NCBI GenBank assembly: GCA_030605835.1
Contig: JAUWHO010000010.1
Location: 1-38,417, forward strand
Source of the DNA: Candidatus Zixiibacteriota bacterium
GTDB lineage: Bacteria; Zixibacteria; MSB-5A5; DG-27
Direction: 5' to 3'
Length of the DNA stretch: 38,417 nt
The stretch's first letter is position 1; every line of letters starts with the position of its first letter. Positions 38,063-38,417 of this stretch are shown here, piece by piece. The translations under genes were made by a program, and so were the position numbers. Below the pieces are notes generated by a model. That model searched no databases, was not told where the DNA came from, and was given only the letters and a program-made list of their open reading frames with translations.

Positions 38063-38417
38063 TTAAATATGGAATTCCACCACGTCCCCGTCACAGAGAA
38101 CATAGTCCTTCTGGACCTTCTGTCCGTCGTAAACCTTCTTGCCCCAGATGCGAGCGCAACTGAGCTTCTCGGCGAAATCCTTGTGGATCTCACGAGCCAT
38201 ATCTAAAACGTTCTCTCCCCTCTTCAAGATTACCGGGTCTTCGTAATCCGGCTCCTTGCCGGGCGACTTGGTGTAACAGCGAATGATCTGCAGAAGCTCC
38301 AGCACCCCGGCCTTGAACTCCCCCAGGTTCACTAACTTCTCCACTGAGATCGGTATTATGGGAAACTTCTCATGAAAGAACTCCCTCAACATCTCAAGAT
38401 TATCACCACTGTCGAGG
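38063..38417 (-). CDS. C-terminal TGS domain of a DRG/Obg-type GTPase (partial)
   Basis: The frame is open to the window edge, so this is the 3' end of a larger gene. The visible 117 or so codons match the C-terminus of DRG-family GTPases: PIIPISVEKLVNLGEF, the linker IIRCYTKSPGKEPDYEDP, then the TGS domain (VILKRGENVLDMAREIHKDF, ARIWGKKVYDGQKV, LCDGDVVEFHI). TGS domains bind RNA or partner proteins in ribosome-associated GTPases. The G domain should lie beyond position 38417. DRG-like proteins are mainly archaeal and eukaryotic but occur in several uncultured bacterial phyla. Confidence 0.85.
   Translation of the reverse strand, partial: LDSGDNLEMLREFFHEKFPIIPISVEKLVNLGEFKAGVLELLQIIRCYTKSPGKEPDYEDPVILKRGENVLDMAREIHKDFAEKLSCARIWGKKVYDGQKVQKDYVLCDGDVVEFHI

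Overview
The window is a moderately GC-rich chromosomal segment from a Gram-negative-like bacterium. It most resembles an uncultured lineage of the FCB group (Zixibacteria/KSB1/TA06-like candidate phyla). The case rests on five large secreted proteins that end in a Por-type (T9SS type A-like) C-terminal sorting domain (core NYPNPFN, then GLYFYKL, ending in K or R), several lipoproteins, a PEGA/DUF5683-like envelope protein and a DRG-type TGS GTPase fragment. The phylum is an inference; no rRNA or tRNA is present to settle it.

Layout. 1-5.1 kb: a fibronectin type III lipoprotein and a PEGA protein (minus, overlapping), then a long promoter-bearing leader and a putative glycoside-hydrolase-like lipoprotein (plus). 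5.3-7.4 kb: a minus-strand NUDIX-ruvX-mltG operon. 7.4-8.7 kb: no large gene, but a truncated copy of the NUDIX 5' end with its promoter, followed by an island of short palindromes. 8.7-12.5 kb: a partner-switching module (STAS antagonist, anti-sigma-type kinase, PP2C phosphatase) plus a small lipoprotein. 12.7-15.4 kb: two small membrane proteins, a radical SAM protein and a HIT protein. 15.4-18.4 kb: hrcA-grpE followed by a decayed membrane glycosyltransferase, with no dnaK or dnaJ. 18.6-20.2 kb: a degenerate small ORF and a HAD + menorin/GDPD-like fusion. 20.7-33.2 kb: a plus-strand secretion island (two tandem M14 carboxypeptidases, a frameshifted seven-repeat propeller protein, a TrmB-family regulator, a beta-helix protein and a second seven-repeat propeller protein). 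33.4-38.4 kb: a class II aldolase-like enzyme, a DUF554 protein, an aconitase/isopropylmalate dehydratase large-subunit homologue divergent from a short citrate synthase/citryl-CoA lyase, and the C-terminal TGS part of a GTPase cut by the window edge.

How parts connect. The secretion island is built by domain shuffling: three unrelated N-terminal modules (zinc peptidase, propeller, beta-helix) are attached to a near-identical C-terminal module of an Ig-like domain plus sorting domain. The TrmB-type regulator sits inside the island behind a strong promoter and a perfect palindrome. The 3' flank of the last island gene, including a bidirectional terminator and the tail of the aldolase gene, is duplicated behind the first carboxypeptidase, so the island grew by segmental duplication.

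The most unusual non-coding signals are two repeat families. One is a hairpin family introduced by GAATAG, with a TTC-centred loop and co-varying arms. The other is a degenerate purine-rich 7-8-mer array that begins at or just after the stop codon of minus-strand genes and sometimes supplies the stop codon. They often occur together as one composite 3' element.
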